Shown here: positions 1 to 9,015 of the stretch, one piece after another
Layout of the letters: each line of letters opens with the position of its first letter
Numbering within the stretch: position 1 is the first letter of the stretch
Source of the DNA: CAYUIG01 sp964444685
GTDB lineage: Bacteria; Gemmatimonadota; Gemmatimonadetes; Longimicrobiales; RSA9
NCBI GenBank assembly: GCA_964444685.1
Contig: CAYUIG010000018.1
Span: 4,088 to 68,087, forward strand
DNA: 64,000 bases
Reading direction: 5' to 3'
Made by a program: the position numbers and the translations under genes
The notes under the pieces: generated by a model
The model's input: the letters and a program-made list of their open reading frames with translations, nothing else
What the model was told of the DNA's origin: nothing
The model's database searches: none

Positions 1-272
1 AGAAATGCCCAGTAGTTGTCGATCGGCATGCGCACGATCGAACCGAACAGCGCCGTCAACGTGGCGAGAATGAGCAATGGGTTGAGCAGGGTCCAGATGA
101 AACCCAGCACCGACCGCTGATACTTCACCTTGAGGCCGCGTACGGTGAGATGGCGTACGAGTCGTAGCGTCCGCAGCAGCTCCTGGAAAACAGGAAGCCC
201 CGTTTCTCCCGCCCGCCTCGGCAGCTTGAGCTCGAGTACCTTCGCTTCCAATTCCAATTCCTCGCTGGTCAT
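1..272 (-). CDS. ABC-2 type polysaccharide export permease, N-terminal part (cut by window edge)
   Basis: The visible 90 residues run from an ATG at 270-272 off the left edge. After a charged N-terminus rich in Glu and Leu comes a segment reading LTVRGLKVKYQRSVLGF and then a first hydrophobic helix with the pattern WTLLNPLLIL. This is the hallmark start of Wzm/TagG-type permeases, which export O-antigen or teichoic-acid-like polymers through the inner membrane with a nucleotide-binding partner. The partner must lie outside the window. The start overlaps the stop of the upstream glycosyltransferase gene by ATGA, so the two are probably translated together. The family call is strong; the polymer exported cannot be told. 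Confidence 0.85.
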   Translation of the reverse strand, partial: MTSEELELEAKVLELKLPRRAGETGLPVFQELLRTLRLVRHLTVRGLKVKYQRSVLGFIWTLLNPLLILATLTALFGSIVRMPIDNYWAF

Positions 273-1210
273 GCGTGCGCGTTCCGGTGGAGCGCCGAAA
301 GACCTCGGATGGTTTCGACCCATATCATGAGCAGCGGACGCAGCGGCAGAGGGTCGAGTCCGGCGATCCTGCGGACGATGCGAACTCCCGGTTTCAGCAG
401 CCGCCAGACAAGGAACGCGGCCACACCGATGCGTTGGGTGCCGCGGACTTCGCGAAGCGCCTTTGAAAGGAAGGCAACCAGCGCCTTCTGGTGCCCCGCG
501 ATCTGGCGGAGAACCGACTCGACCTCGGCGCGGTGCTCATGGGCGGCGAGGGCGGCCGGGTCATAGCGAACGGACCAGCCCGCGTTCAGAAGCCGCCACA
601 ACAGGTCGTGGTCGCCGCCACCTGGAAGCTCCGCTCCGCGATCAAGCCGCTCGTCGAATCCGCCGGCCTCCACGGCCGCGCTGCGTCGAACGGCCATGCT
701 GCAACCGCTGCCGATGCTGACCGTCCATGCAATCATGGGGGCGGGCAGTCCATGGAGCGGCCGGCGCGCATCGCGAGGCAATTGGATCGGTTCGGTTCCG
801 CGCGAGAAGCCGCCGTTCGCCTCGAACAGCCGTGCGCCGGCACGCTCGAGCGACAGCGCCTCCACGCGGCCGGTGCACGCACCGAGCCCCGGGTCCTCGA
901 AGGCTGCCCCGAACGCCGCGGCCCAACCCGCATCGGCCACGGCATCATCATCGAGAAATGCGACGATCTCCGTGGAGGCCGCGCAAAGCGCACGATTGCG
1001 TGCGACGTCCAGACCCACCTGCGGCTCGTGCAGGTATAAGGCGCCCGCCTCACTTGCGATCCGCGCGGTCTCGTGCGTCGCCGTTCCATTCTCGATCACC
1101 AGCAGGGCATCCGGTGCCAGTGTCTGGGCACGCAGGGACGCCAGTGCGCGCCGCAGGGCGCCGGGTCTTCCGCAGGTGCAGATCGCGGCGGTAATCGATG
1201 GCCGGGTCAT
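269..1210 (-). CDS. GT2-family glycosyltransferase
   Basis: A 313-residue protein with a GT-A fold start (TAAICTCGRPGALRRALASL), then a nucleotide-sugar/metal motif FLDDDAVAD and an acceptor-side HDLLWRLLNAGW segment, as in inverting family 2 glycosyltransferases. It probably adds one sugar to a lipid-linked or surface polysaccharide on the cytoplasmic face. The open frame continues far upstream, but the ATG at 1208-1210 sits in a TGATG overlap with the preceding glycosyltransferase gene, and the protein before that point has no family features. The downstream partner is the export permease. Donor and acceptor are not predictable. Confidence 0.88.
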   Translation of the reverse strand: MTRPSITAAICTCGRPGALRRALASLRAQTLAPDALLVIENGTATHETARIASEAGALYLHEPQVGLDVARNRALCAASTEIVAFLDDDAVADAGWAAAFGAAFEDPGLGACTGRVEALSLERAGARLFEANGGFSRGTEPIQLPRDARRPLHGLPAPMIAWTVSIGSGCSMAVRRSAAVEAGGFDERLDRGAELPGGGDHDLLWRLLNAGWSVRYDPAALAAHEHRAEVESVLRQIAGHQKALVAFLSKALREVRGTQRIGVAAFLVWRLLKPGVRIVRRIAGLDPLPLRPLLMIWVETIRGLSALHRNAHA

Positions 1211-2145
1211 CAGCGTGCGAAGGTTGCAGGTCGTGCAGGCTGCCGGCCCGTGAGCCATGCGATTCCGCCGGCGGCCATCCCGCTCGCATACGCAACGCGT
1301 CCGAGGAAGAGTGCGGGAAGCAGCACCAGGGGTTCGATCACACCGGCACGCGCCCAGCACGCCGCTGTATAAACCGTGTGCGCAATCGCCACGGCAGGCG
1401 CTGCAAGCACGAGCAGCCAGGGACGCTGATAAAGCCAGGGCGCCCGCACCGCGCGACTCGCCGTCTTCGCCTGGATCGAGCTGTAGGCCCACCGATAGTT
1501 GCGCCTCAGAAGCTCGCGCCAACCGGGACGATCATCGTGCACGACGATGGCATCGGGCTCGAACAGGATACCGGTCCCTTCGCGGCGCAGCGTGTCCTGC
1601 CAGACGAGCTCCTCATGACCATCCGCCACGGGCATCGATTCCGTGAAGCCAGGCGTTGCGAAGAAGACATCGCGGCGCACGCTGATGTTCGCGGGCGGAT
1701 GATTCGGAACGATCCCGCGCCGCCGTCGGGGGTGTGTGTGGTACCACGCGCAGTAGTGATTGCAGCGCGCGCTGAGGCGCGCGGCCGGCGGGCGGGCCAT
1801 TGCACCCCCAGCCACCTTCACACCGCTGTCGTGTGCGCGCAGCAGCGCTGCCAGCCAACCTCCGGACGGCGTGCAGTCCGCGTCGAGGAATGCGATAGGA
1901 TCCCCCGAGGCCGCGCGCGCGCCATGATTGCGCGCCGCACCGGGGTTGCCGCTCGACCCGAGTCTCTGCACAACGTGTGCGCCGGCTTTACGTGCTGCAT
2001 CCGCCGTTCCGTCGGACGAGCCATCGTCGACGACAATGACCTCGATCTCGCACGCGACCTGCTGCGCGAGCACCGCCTGAACGACGTTCCCGATGCGCCG
2101 CGCCTCGTTGCGCGCCGGAACGACCACCGACACCCGTCGGTTCAT
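1210..2145 (-). CDS. GT2-family glycosyltransferase with C-terminal membrane segments
   Basis: A 311-residue protein opening with the classical family 2 signature VSVVVPARNEARRIGNVV, followed by VVDDGSSDGT and the DXD-type motif FLDADCTPSGGW. Two hydrophobic stretches near residues 245-300 suggest that it is anchored in the inner membrane. It overlaps its neighbours on both sides (ATGA upstream, TGATG downstream), so it belongs to the same polysaccharide operon as the ABC export permease. It probably transfers a sugar to a growing lipid-linked glycan. Substrate unknown. Confidence 0.88.
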   Translation of the reverse strand: MNRRVSVVVPARNEARRIGNVVQAVLAQQVACEIEVIVVDDGSSDGTADAARKAGAHVVQRLGSSGNPGAARNHGARAASGDPIAFLDADCTPSGGWLAALLRAHDSGVKVAGGAMARPPAARLSARCNHYCAWYHTHPRRRRGIVPNHPPANISVRRDVFFATPGFTESMPVADGHEELVWQDTLRREGTGILFEPDAIVVHDDRPGWRELLRRNYRWAYSSIQAKTASRAVRAPWLYQRPWLLVLAAPAVAIAHTVYTAACWARAGVIEPLVLLPALFLGRVAYASGMAAGGIAWLTGRQPARPATFAR

Positions 2146-3374
2146 GACTTCGCTTCCAACAGCAGTGCCCGCCGCTGCTCAGCGTCGTCGCACAGTCCGC
2201 GCACGGAGCGCAGGAAGTTGGCGGGTGTGAGCTCGGTCTCGGCGAATGCGAGCGCACGTTCCGCGAGGCGCGCGGCGAGCTGCGGATCCGCGAGCACGCG
2301 CAGGATGGCCTCCGCGAGTGCGCCCGGCGTGTGCTCGATCACCAGCGCGTGGTCACCGGCGAGCAGACGGTGCGGCTCGAGTCCGGACGCGATCACCGCG
2401 CGGCCCGCGGCGAGGTAGTGGAACAGCTTGATCGGGAAGTTGCGGCCGCGCGCGCGAGGCGAGATCAGGACGTCGGCGAGCGCGAGATACGCGGGCATCC
2501 GCTCGCGCGGCTGGCGTCGCACGATGCGCAGCGCACCGCTCACACCCAGCTTCGCCGCGCGTCGCAGGATCGCGGGTTCGGTTTCAGGGTCGCCACCGAC
2601 GAGGACGAAAACCGTCTCCGGTGCGGTCGCCAGCACCGATGGTATCGCGGCCACCAGCTCGTCCAGCCCCTGATACGATTCGAACGTGCCCGTATAGAGC
2701 ACCACCGGCGCGCCCGGACGGATCGCAAGCTCGATTCGCAGCGCATCTACTTCCGATGGGTCCGTAGCCGTCGCGCGCGCGGGGAAGCACCACTCCTGGA
2801 TGGTTGCCGCCGGCACATCCGACTTCGCGCGGTCGCCGAGTCCTGCGCTGGTCACGACGAGATCGGCGCGCGCGAGCAGCCAGCGCTCGCAGGCGCGCAG
2901 CACACGCTGCACGAAGCGCGGCCGGAACACGCGCATCTTCGTCAGCTCGTCGGGCAGGCTCGACTGCATGTCGTAAATCACGGGCGTGCGAAACTTCCGA
3001 CTCAGCAGCACGCCGAGGAATCCCGCTTCCTCCACCGCGTGAATGCAGACGTAGCGGTTCGACTTCAGCAGCCGGCGGCCGGTGAAGTAGAGGAATGCAT
3101 CGAGCACGACCTTGCGCAGCGAGAAGCCGATCGGGACGTGACGGAAACGGAAGGGGTTCGCGGTGCGATGAATCGTGAGTCCCGGCCGCGACACGCCGGT
3201 GCCGACCGGAAACGTGGCCACATCCACATGGTACCCCAGCTCGATCAGTGCCTCGACGAGCTCGAGCACGGCGATGGGCGTGCCCCGGTCCTCGTAGAAC
3301 GGCTGAGGCGCGAGGACGAGGATCTTCCGATCCTGCGGACTGGGCGGCAACGCGGTTTCGGGCTCGCGGATCAT
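2142..3374 (-). CDS. GT4-family glycosyltransferase
   Basis: A retaining GT-B glycosyltransferase of about 410 residues. The N-terminal Rossmann half begins ILVLAPQPFYEDRGTPIAV, and the C-terminal half carries VVLYTGTFESYQGLDELV and FPIKLFHYLAAGRAVIAS, matching the glycosyl-transferases-group-1 domain. The usual second acidic residue of the E-x7-E motif is not obvious. It is first in the minus-strand polysaccharide operon and overlaps the next gene by ATGA. The start is uncertain: the ATG at 3374 is chosen, but a GTG at 3425 in the same frame would add 17 residues with no extra domain. Confidence 0.85.
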   Translation of the reverse strand: MIREPETALPPSPQDRKILVLAPQPFYEDRGTPIAVLELVEALIELGYHVDVATFPVGTGVSRPGLTIHRTANPFRFRHVPIGFSLRKVVLDAFLYFTGRRLLKSNRYVCIHAVEEAGFLGVLLSRKFRTPVIYDMQSSLPDELTKMRVFRPRFVQRVLRACERWLLARADLVVTSAGLGDRAKSDVPAATIQEWCFPARATATDPSEVDALRIELAIRPGAPVVLYTGTFESYQGLDELVAAIPSVLATAPETVFVLVGGDPETEPAILRRAAKLGVSGALRIVRRQPRERMPAYLALADVLISPRARGRNFPIKLFHYLAAGRAVIASGLEPHRLLAGDHALVIEHTPGALAEAILRVLADPQLAARLAERALAFAETELTPANFLRSVRGLCDDAEQRRALLLEAKS

Positions 3375-3735
3375 TTCGATGGGCTCTCTCCCCGCACCGA
3401 CGGGGGCAAACCACGTACCGGTCACGGCCGGCCCTCGGCCCGGCAGGGAGGGCGGAAGCCTGCCCGTGCGACGGGCCGCAACTTATTGTCGCGCAAGCCT
3501 TTGAATCGGACGGCAGGGCGCTCGGCCGGGACGGCCGCCGGCGCCTTCGGCCCATCGGACGCTGCGCCTGTAACGCTCCGCATCCCGGCCCCGGTAATGA
3601 TCCGTTGCACGCGGCCGGCATTCCCGCGAACGGCAACCGCCAAGATACGCTGCGCGCGGATCGAGTGTCCACCATCTTTCCTGCGTGAATGAAGCGGGGG
3701 TCACACCGAGGAGGGAGCCCTCCACGCGCCGCGCC

Positions 3736-4785
3736 ATGCTGCGACGCGTCGTCGTCCGCTACGCGTACGTCTTCCCCTTCATCCAGCTCCTCGTGTTCCT
3801 GCCGCTCCAGTGGCAGCGCACCGATGCGCGGCGGGACCTGACCGTTTACTACCGCGTCGCGGGGCAGGTCGACGCGGGCGGCACGCTCTACGATCCGCGC
3901 CCGCCCGCGGGACCGCATCAGCCCGCGCCAATCTACTACCTCTATCCCCCGTTCTTCGCCGCGGCCGTCGCGCTCCTGCCCGCGATGGGGTTCCTCACCT
4001 TCGCACGCGTCTGGCTGCTGCTGACACTCGTTGCATACTGGGCGTTCGCGGCGTGTCTCTCGCGCATCGCGACCAACCGGGTTTCGTTGCGCGGGACGCT
4101 CGTCGCCGGCGCGCTGCTCTTCCTCATCCCCGGCACGCGCCACGCACTCGAGCTGGGACAGGCGGACGTGATGACCTGGACCCTGATCGGTGCAGCGCTC
4201 GCGTGGCCCGCACTCACGGGCGCCGGCTTCATGGCCGTTGCGCTCATCAAGGTCTTCACCGTCTGGCCCCTCCTCGCCGCTTGCTTGCGACCCGGGCGCG
4301 TCCGCGTCGTCGTTTCGGCCGCGGCCGTCGCGGTAGCCGCGACCATTCTTGCCGTGGTGATGCTCGGCGCGGATCGGTTCGTGGCGGAATCGCTGGTATG
4401 GCTGCGGGAGGTGCTGCCCACACTGAGGCAGGGGCAGTTCATGCGGCCGGATGACACCATCACCGTCGCCGGCATCGAGCTGTCCGCCGAGTGGGTGCCC
4501 TACAATCTCTCGCTCACGATGCTGCCGCTGAAAATCGCGGCACTGCTCGGCTGGGAATGGAGCGGAGCGGAGCTGCCCGCGGCGGCGCAGGCGTACCTCA
4601 CGATCTGCGCGGTGGGTGCACCGCTTGCCACGGCGTGGTTCGCGCGCCACCGCTCCGCATCCGTCCACCTCGCCCTCACCCTTGCGGCCGCGCTCCTCTT
4701 CGCGCCGATCCTGCGGCCGACGTACCTGCCCGCGCTCGCGCCGCTGGTCGCGCTGTGGTGGCGCGGGCGGAACGAGCCCGCGTGA
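3736..4785 (+). CDS. GT87-like (DUF2029) polyprenyl-phosphate-dependent membrane glycosyltransferase
   Basis: A multi-pass membrane protein of about 349 residues. An early hydrophilic loop contains DLTVYYRVAGQ, and a periplasmic-loop motif reads YYLYPPFFAAAVALLP, typical of GT87 mannosyltransferases that use a polyprenyl-phosphate sugar donor outside the membrane. About nine hydrophobic helices follow. It is transcribed away from the neighbouring glycosyltransferase operon and ends one base before the convergent DUF362 gene. Start uncertain: an in-frame GTG at 3685 adds 17 residues. A GAGGAGGGAG purine run at 3708-3717 fits neither start well (too far from 3736, inside the longer form). Confidence 0.82.
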   Translation: MLRRVVVRYAYVFPFIQLLVFLPLQWQRTDARRDLTVYYRVAGQVDAGGTLYDPRPPAGPHQPAPIYYLYPPFFAAAVALLPAMGFLTFARVWLLLTLVAYWAFAACLSRIATNRVSLRGTLVAGALLFLIPGTRHALELGQADVMTWTLIGAALAWPALTGAGFMAVALIKVFTVWPLLAACLRPGRVRVVVSAAAVAVAATILAVVMLGADRFVAESLVWLREVLPTLRQGQFMRPDDTITVAGIELSAEWVPYNLSLTMLPLKIAALLGWEWSGAELPAAAQAYLTICAVGAPLATAWFARHRSASVHLALTLAAALLFAPILRPTYLPALAPLVALWWRGRNEPA

Positions 4786-4786
4786 C

Positions 4787-5782
4787 TCAGGCCTTCAGGT
4801 GCGCGTACGACTCGAGCACGCGGTAGTCCTGCCGGTAGGATGAAATCGATTCACCGATCTGCTCGATGCGTTCCTCGTGCACGTTGCCGAGGAACTTGCC
4901 GGCCTCGGACAGATACGCGATCCGCTCCGGCTCGATCGTCATGAGCCGCGCGGAGGTCGCGTCCACCGCGACGGGATCTGCGCCGAACACCACCACACCG
5001 CTCGGTCGGGCCTCGCCGCGGATCGGGCCGTCGCCCTCCATGCCCACGATGCCATCCACGATGTTGAAGCGCGGCACCTCGAGCGCGGTGTTGATGTCGA
5101 GGATGCTGGGCTGGATGCCGTTCCAGTGCAGGATGTTCTTGGGCCAGCCGTAGATCGCGCCCGGAACGATGCCGAACAGGTTCTTCATCGAGAGCGTGAC
5201 GCCCGCCCAGTGATGCGTCTTGAGCTTCGGCATCGAGATGAAGAGGTCCGCATCGAGCAGCGTGCGCGGCAGCCAGAGCTCCGGCAGACGCGTGTAGGAC
5301 GAGCGCAGCGGTACGCGCCCGACCACATCGTGGTTCAGGTCGACGAAGCGCGCGCCGGTATCCTTCAGCGCTGCGGAGAGGCCGGATGCGGCCAGCAGGT
5401 ACTCGTTGTCGCGCCGGTGCCCCGACCCCTCGCCCACGATGACCTCGCGTGCGCCCATCGAGCGCAGCGCTTCGATCGTGGCGGCAATCAGCCACGGGTG
5501 CGTGTTGATCACGCCGTTCGGGTCGTACTCGACCAGGTTCGGCTTGAGCAGGACGCGCAGACCCTGCACGGAAACGTCGCACGCTTCGAGACCGCGGCGC
5601 ACGACATCCTCGAGCGACGCGTCGTACGATGCGGCGGAGAGCACGGCCACGCGCGAGCTCGCGGGGCGGATCATCGCCTCCGGCGTCCAGCGCGGCGGCG
5701 CGGGTTCATCGCTCCGGCACCCTGCGAGCGCGGGGACGGCCGCGCCCGCGGCGGCCACCTTCAGGAAGTCACGCCGTCGCAT
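4787..5782 (-). CDS. DUF362-domain protein, Tat-exported putative lipoprotein
   Basis: A 331-residue protein whose N-terminus carries both a twin-arginine motif (RRRDFLK) and a lipobox (ALAGC), so it is probably exported folded and lipid-anchored. The body matches the DUF362 family: VLLKPNLVEYDPNGVINTHP, a glycine-rich VIVGEGSGH segment, and LKTHHWAGVTLSMKNLFGI. DUF362 proteins are often linked to iron-sulfur clusters or anaerobic metabolism, but their reaction is unknown and no ferredoxin-type cysteines are visible here. It is the last gene of the long minus-strand operon that starts with Flp pilin, and its start overlaps the preceding gene by 14 bases. Confidence 0.85.
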   Translation of the reverse strand: MRRRDFLKVAAAGAAVPALAGCRSDEPAPPRWTPEAMIRPASSRVAVLSAASYDASLEDVVRRGLEACDVSVQGLRVLLKPNLVEYDPNGVINTHPWLIAATIEALRSMGAREVIVGEGSGHRRDNEYLLAASGLSAALKDTGARFVDLNHDVVGRVPLRSSYTRLPELWLPRTLLDADLFISMPKLKTHHWAGVTLSMKNLFGIVPGAIYGWPKNILHWNGIQPSILDINTALEVPRFNIVDGIVGMEGDGPIRGEARPSGVVVFGADPVAVDATSARLMTIEPERIAYLSEAGKFLGNVHEERIEQIGESISSYRQDYRVLESYAHLKA

Positions 5783-6659
5783 CGGTCACCACCAGCGCCT
5801 GTGCGTCCGCGAGAGATAGCAGGGCGAGTGCGACCACACGCGTCTGCTCGAGGAAGTGCGTGTCCTCGAACGAGCGTGCGAGCCGCTCCGCGAGGTCGCC
5901 TGGTTCGAGGCCGTGCGCGCGCCGCGCCAGCAGCCCCAGCGAGAGAGCGAGCCCCGATTCCGTGACTTCCAGCAGCCGGTTCAGCGCCGAAATCCCCTCG
6001 GTAACCGCGGGGCTTGGCGGCACATCGTGCAGCGCGAGCAGCGCGAGCGCGGTCGTGTCCGGGAAGGGATCGAGCGACTGCGCGAGCACGAGTCGATTGC
6101 CGTAGTTCCAGCCACCGCCAGTGCAGACGCGGTCACGCAGCAGCGCTTCCCCATCCTCGATGCGGCGCGTGAGTGCGCGCGAATCGAGCTGCGGCCGTGC
6201 GCGCTTGAGCGCGAGCAGCGCCCACGACGTGGGCTCCACCCAGCTGAACGTCTCCGGTGTCCACGACCAGCCGGGGATGTTGAGATCGAGATCCACGACC
6301 TGGTCCTGCGGCATGAGGAACTGCCGGATGCGGTCGCGCCAGGTCGGGGTGAGACCTGCCTGCTCGAGCTGCCACGCGATGCCGGACCTCACCGCGTCTG
6401 CGTGACCGCCCGCATCGGCGAGGGCGAGGATCGCGAGGCTCGTGCTCCAGCTCGGGCCCGGCACGCCTTCGTAGTAGGGCCAGGAGCCGTCCGGCTGCTG
6501 CCGCCCCACCAGCCACTGCACTGCGCCGTCCTCGGGCGCGCCCGATGCGCGGAGCGCGAGCGCCGCGAGCGACGTCATCTCCGTGCAGCTCGGCAGCCCC
6601 GGGCCCGCGCCCCAGCCGCCATCGGCGTTGCGCGCCGCGCTCAGCCACGCCTGCAGCAT
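5769..6659 (-). CDS. Prenyltransferase/squalene-cyclase-fold repeat protein, half size
   Basis: A protein of about 296 residues made of alpha-alpha barrel repeats of the squalene-hopene cyclase/prenyltransferase type. QW-like pieces are visible (ADGGWGAG, QPDGSWPYYEG, WSTSLAILALADAGG, GGGWNYGNR, PDTTALALLAL). It has about half the length of a functional triterpene cyclase and lacks the DxDD protonation motif, so a cyclase reaction is unlikely. A binding role for an isoprenoid or peptide is possible. No signal peptide is seen. It lies between a large membrane protein (5-base gap) and the exported DUF362 protein (14-base overlap). The ATG at 6659 is chosen because the longer frame runs into the previous gene. 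Confidence 0.75.
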   Translation of the reverse strand: MLQAWLSAARNADGGWGAGPGLPSCTEMTSLAALALRASGAPEDGAVQWLVGRQQPDGSWPYYEGVPGPSWSTSLAILALADAGGHADAVRSGIAWQLEQAGLTPTWRDRIRQFLMPQDQVVDLDLNIPGWSWTPETFSWVEPTSWALLALKRARPQLDSRALTRRIEDGEALLRDRVCTGGGWNYGNRLVLAQSLDPFPDTTALALLALHDVPPSPAVTEGISALNRLLEVTESGLALSLGLLARRAHGLEPGDLAERLARSFEDTHFLEQTRVVALALLSLADAQALVVTDATA

Positions 6660-6664
6660 CTCGA

Positions 6665-8227
6665 TCACGATGCCACCCACGCGGCCGTCGGGCCGCACTG
6701 CGTGTCTACGGGTTCGACGGGCGGAAGCGGACGCGCCGCGCCTGGAGCGCGCCGCAGGATGCGGCAGCCGTTCACATCCTCCACGTGTTCGTACTCGCGC
6801 AGCAGCACTGCGAAGCGCGGATCCTCGGACAGGAATCCGAGGAAATCCATCTGGAGTGAAGGATCCACAGGCCTCTCACCGATCCATCCTACCGGCAACT
6901 CGACGATGATCAGGTCCGGCCGCGACCGGTCGATGTCGGACACGACACGCGTGCGTAGCGAGTCCGCGAGCGCACCGTCAGCCAGACCCGGCAGGAACCA
7001 CAGGCCGTTGTAGCGCATGCCCCACTCGGCTCCGCTGACGCTCACCATCGGGAAGGCGTTCACGAGCCAGTTACCGAGCACCACGACCGTGGGTTCCGGT
7101 CCGGTCTGACGAACGTGCGCAGCCATGTATGCATTGTATTCCGACTCTGCGGCGGCCGCACCGGCCAGCGAATCGCGCGCGTCCAGCGCGGGCCAGAGGA
7201 GCAGCCCAAGCGCTGCGGCAAGCGTGGCGGTACCCGCCCAGCGCCCGTGTGTCGCCGCGATGCGCCACGCGCACACGAGCAGCGCGAGTGCAATCGCCGG
7301 GATGTAGTGGTACTCCCAGCCCTTGCCCTGAACGAACGCACCGACGAGGAAGCCGAGCATCGCCACAGAGGTCACGGACTCGAACGGCTCGATCGATCGT
7401 CGCCGCACGGCGAGGATCACGAGGGCCGCGAGTACGGCGAGGAGACCGGGTCGCAGGAAAAGGATCAGCCAGGGCGCGCGCACGCCACTGTATGTGGCCG
7501 CAGCCACGCGTACCGTTTCCAGGTACTCGGGTGCAAGGACCGGAATGCTCAGGACGTACAGAGCCATGCAGGCAAGGGCCGCGATGAGTTCGGGCCGCAC
7601 GCTCTGTCGTGCGCCGAGGCGCAAGAGCACAAGCGCTTCCACGGCGAGAAAAGGCAGCAGGAAGAACGGCTTGAGCGAGATGCCGATTCCCGCCGCCACA
7701 CCAAGCAGCGCCATCGACAGCACGGAAAGCTTCACGTCGCGCAGTCGCGCGGCCGCGGCGAGCGCGTACGGCATGAAGAGGATCAGCGCGATGGACTCGC
7801 GCTCGCCGAAGTCGCGGCCGGGCAGAGAAATGAACGCGAACGCGATGGCCAGCACCAGGAATCCGCGCGCGGGTGCGGCGATGCGGGCGAGCAACGCATT
7901 GCAAGCGGCCAGAGAAACGCCGGTGACGACGATCCCGAGAACGAGCCATGCTGATGGCACTGCCATCCCGGTCATGCGCGCGAGCAGAACAGCGGGAACA
8001 CCGAGCCAGACGATGAGCGGCGGATTGTTGTCGACCACATCCACGTACAGGCGGCCGCCGTCGACGAAACGTTCGCTCATGTGCAGCAGCCATGCGACGT
8101 CGCGGTTGAGCGGGTCGTGCAGCAGCGGAACGAGCGCGAGGCCGAGGAGCGCCATCAGCGCGAGCGCGCGGCCCACCGGCGTTGCGTTCAGCGCCGCGCT
8201 CAGCCGGTCGCCCGCGAGGGACATCAT
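6665..8227 (-). CDS. Multi-pass membrane protein, probable GT-C type glycosyltransferase
   Basis: A 520-residue protein with roughly eleven hydrophobic helices and a soluble C-terminal domain of about 120 residues. The first extracytoplasmic loop contains DPLNRDVAWLLHMSERF and VDVVDNNPPL, an acidic-loop arrangement seen in GT39/GT83-type GT-C enzymes that use polyprenyl-phosphate sugars. The start is fixed by an ATGA overlap with the ALG5-like glycosyltransferase gene just upstream, which would make exactly such a donor. Activity and acceptor are inference. The frame remains open upstream, but that part is the shadow of the neighbour. Confidence 0.75.
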   Translation of the reverse strand: MMSLAGDRLSAALNATPVGRALALMALLGLALVPLLHDPLNRDVAWLLHMSERFVDGGRLYVDVVDNNPPLIVWLGVPAVLLARMTGMAVPSAWLVLGIVVTGVSLAACNALLARIAAPARGFLVLAIAFAFISLPGRDFGERESIALILFMPYALAAAARLRDVKLSVLSMALLGVAAGIGISLKPFFLLPFLAVEALVLLRLGARQSVRPELIAALACMALYVLSIPVLAPEYLETVRVAAATYSGVRAPWLILFLRPGLLAVLAALVILAVRRRSIEPFESVTSVAMLGFLVGAFVQGKGWEYHYIPAIALALLVCAWRIAATHGRWAGTATLAAALGLLLWPALDARDSLAGAAAAESEYNAYMAAHVRQTGPEPTVVVLGNWLVNAFPMVSVSGAEWGMRYNGLWFLPGLADGALADSLRTRVVSDIDRSRPDLIIVELPVGWIGERPVDPSLQMDFLGFLSEDPRFAVLLREYEHVEDVNGCRILRRAPGAARPLPPVEPVDTQCGPTAAWVAS

Positions 8228-9015
8228 GCCAGCGGACGCACGGCCTCGGCGTGCGGGATGGCCGCAGCGGCCCGGGCGGAGCGCCGGGACAGACGGATGC
8301 GCGCGAGGTCGAGCGCCGCGCGCAGGAAGTCCAGCGCGCGCAACTTGGATCCCGCGATGTCCGTCCACTCGAGGAGCGGCAGCTCGACGATGCCCGGGTC
8401 GCCCAGCGTACGGCGCCCATCGGGGTGCACCATGCGCTCGAGGATCTCGACGTCGAAGATCCAGCGGGAGCGGAACGGCCGGCCGAACACGCGCGCGAGG
8501 TCGGGCGTCACGCGGAACAGCTTCGCGCCGCACTGCGTGTCGTACACGGGCAGCCCGAGCGCCAGCGACGCCATCGTGGCGAACACGCGCCCGCTGTAGT
8601 GGCGGCTCGCGCGCCGCGTGATGCGCCGCCCGAGGAGCTGCACGCGCGCACCCATGACCAGCCGCGCGTGCGGCCGCGCGTCGAGCTCGGCACGGAAGTC
8701 CGCGATGGCCGGCAGCGGCGTCGAGAGATCCGCATCCCAGTAGCCGACGTAATCCGCGCCGCGATCCAGCGCGACCTGCACGCCGGCGCGCACGGCCTCC
8801 GCCTTGCCGCGGTTCGCGGGCAGCTCGATCAAGTCCAGCCGGTCAGGCCTGCGCGCGCACAGCGAACGGAGCACAGCCGCGGTGCCATCACGGCTGCCGT
8901 CATCCACGAACACGAACGACAGTCCGGGCTGCGCACGCACGGCCCCGAGGAACGTGTCAGGCCGCAGGCGCGCGGCCTCGTCGAAGCAGGGGACCACTAC
9001 TACGGTGCGTGTCAT
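8224..9015 (-). CDS. ALG5-like polyprenyl-phosphate glycosyltransferase (GT2)
   Basis: A 263-residue GT2 enzyme beginning TVVVVPCFDEAARLRPDTF, with FVDDGSRDGTAAVL, NRGKAEAVRAG and the catalytic DXD region YWDADLSTPLPAIADF. The combination NRGKAEAVR with WDADLSTP is typical of dolichyl/polyprenyl-phosphate beta-glucosyltransferases (ALG5-like), which load a sugar onto a membrane lipid carrier at the cytoplasmic face. It overlaps by ATGA with a multi-pass membrane protein on each side. This fits donor synthesis for extracytoplasmic GT-C transferases. It belongs to the operon that begins with the Tad pilus genes. Confidence 0.85.
   Translation of the reverse strand: MTRTVVVVPCFDEAARLRPDTFLGAVRAQPGLSFVFVDDGSRDGTAAVLRSLCARRPDRLDLIELPANRGKAEAVRAGVQVALDRGADYVGYWDADLSTPLPAIADFRAELDARPHARLVMGARVQLLGRRITRRASRHYSGRVFATMASLALGLPVYDTQCGAKLFRVTPDLARVFGRPFRSRWIFDVEILERMVHPDGRRTLGDPGIVELPLLEWTDIAGSKLRALDFLRAALDLARIRLSRRSARAAAAIPHAEAVRPLA

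Noticed and set aside
2331..3692. 453-residue plus-strand open frame opposite the GT4 gene
   Set aside because: It has no domain pattern, is rich in Arg/His/Gln as expected for antisense of GC-rich genes, and the minus-strand gene matches a known family.
2584..4668. 694-residue minus-strand open frame across the GT4 gene start and opposite the GT87-like gene
   Set aside because: Out of frame with the GT4 gene and antisense to a membrane protein; composition is typical of a shadow frame.
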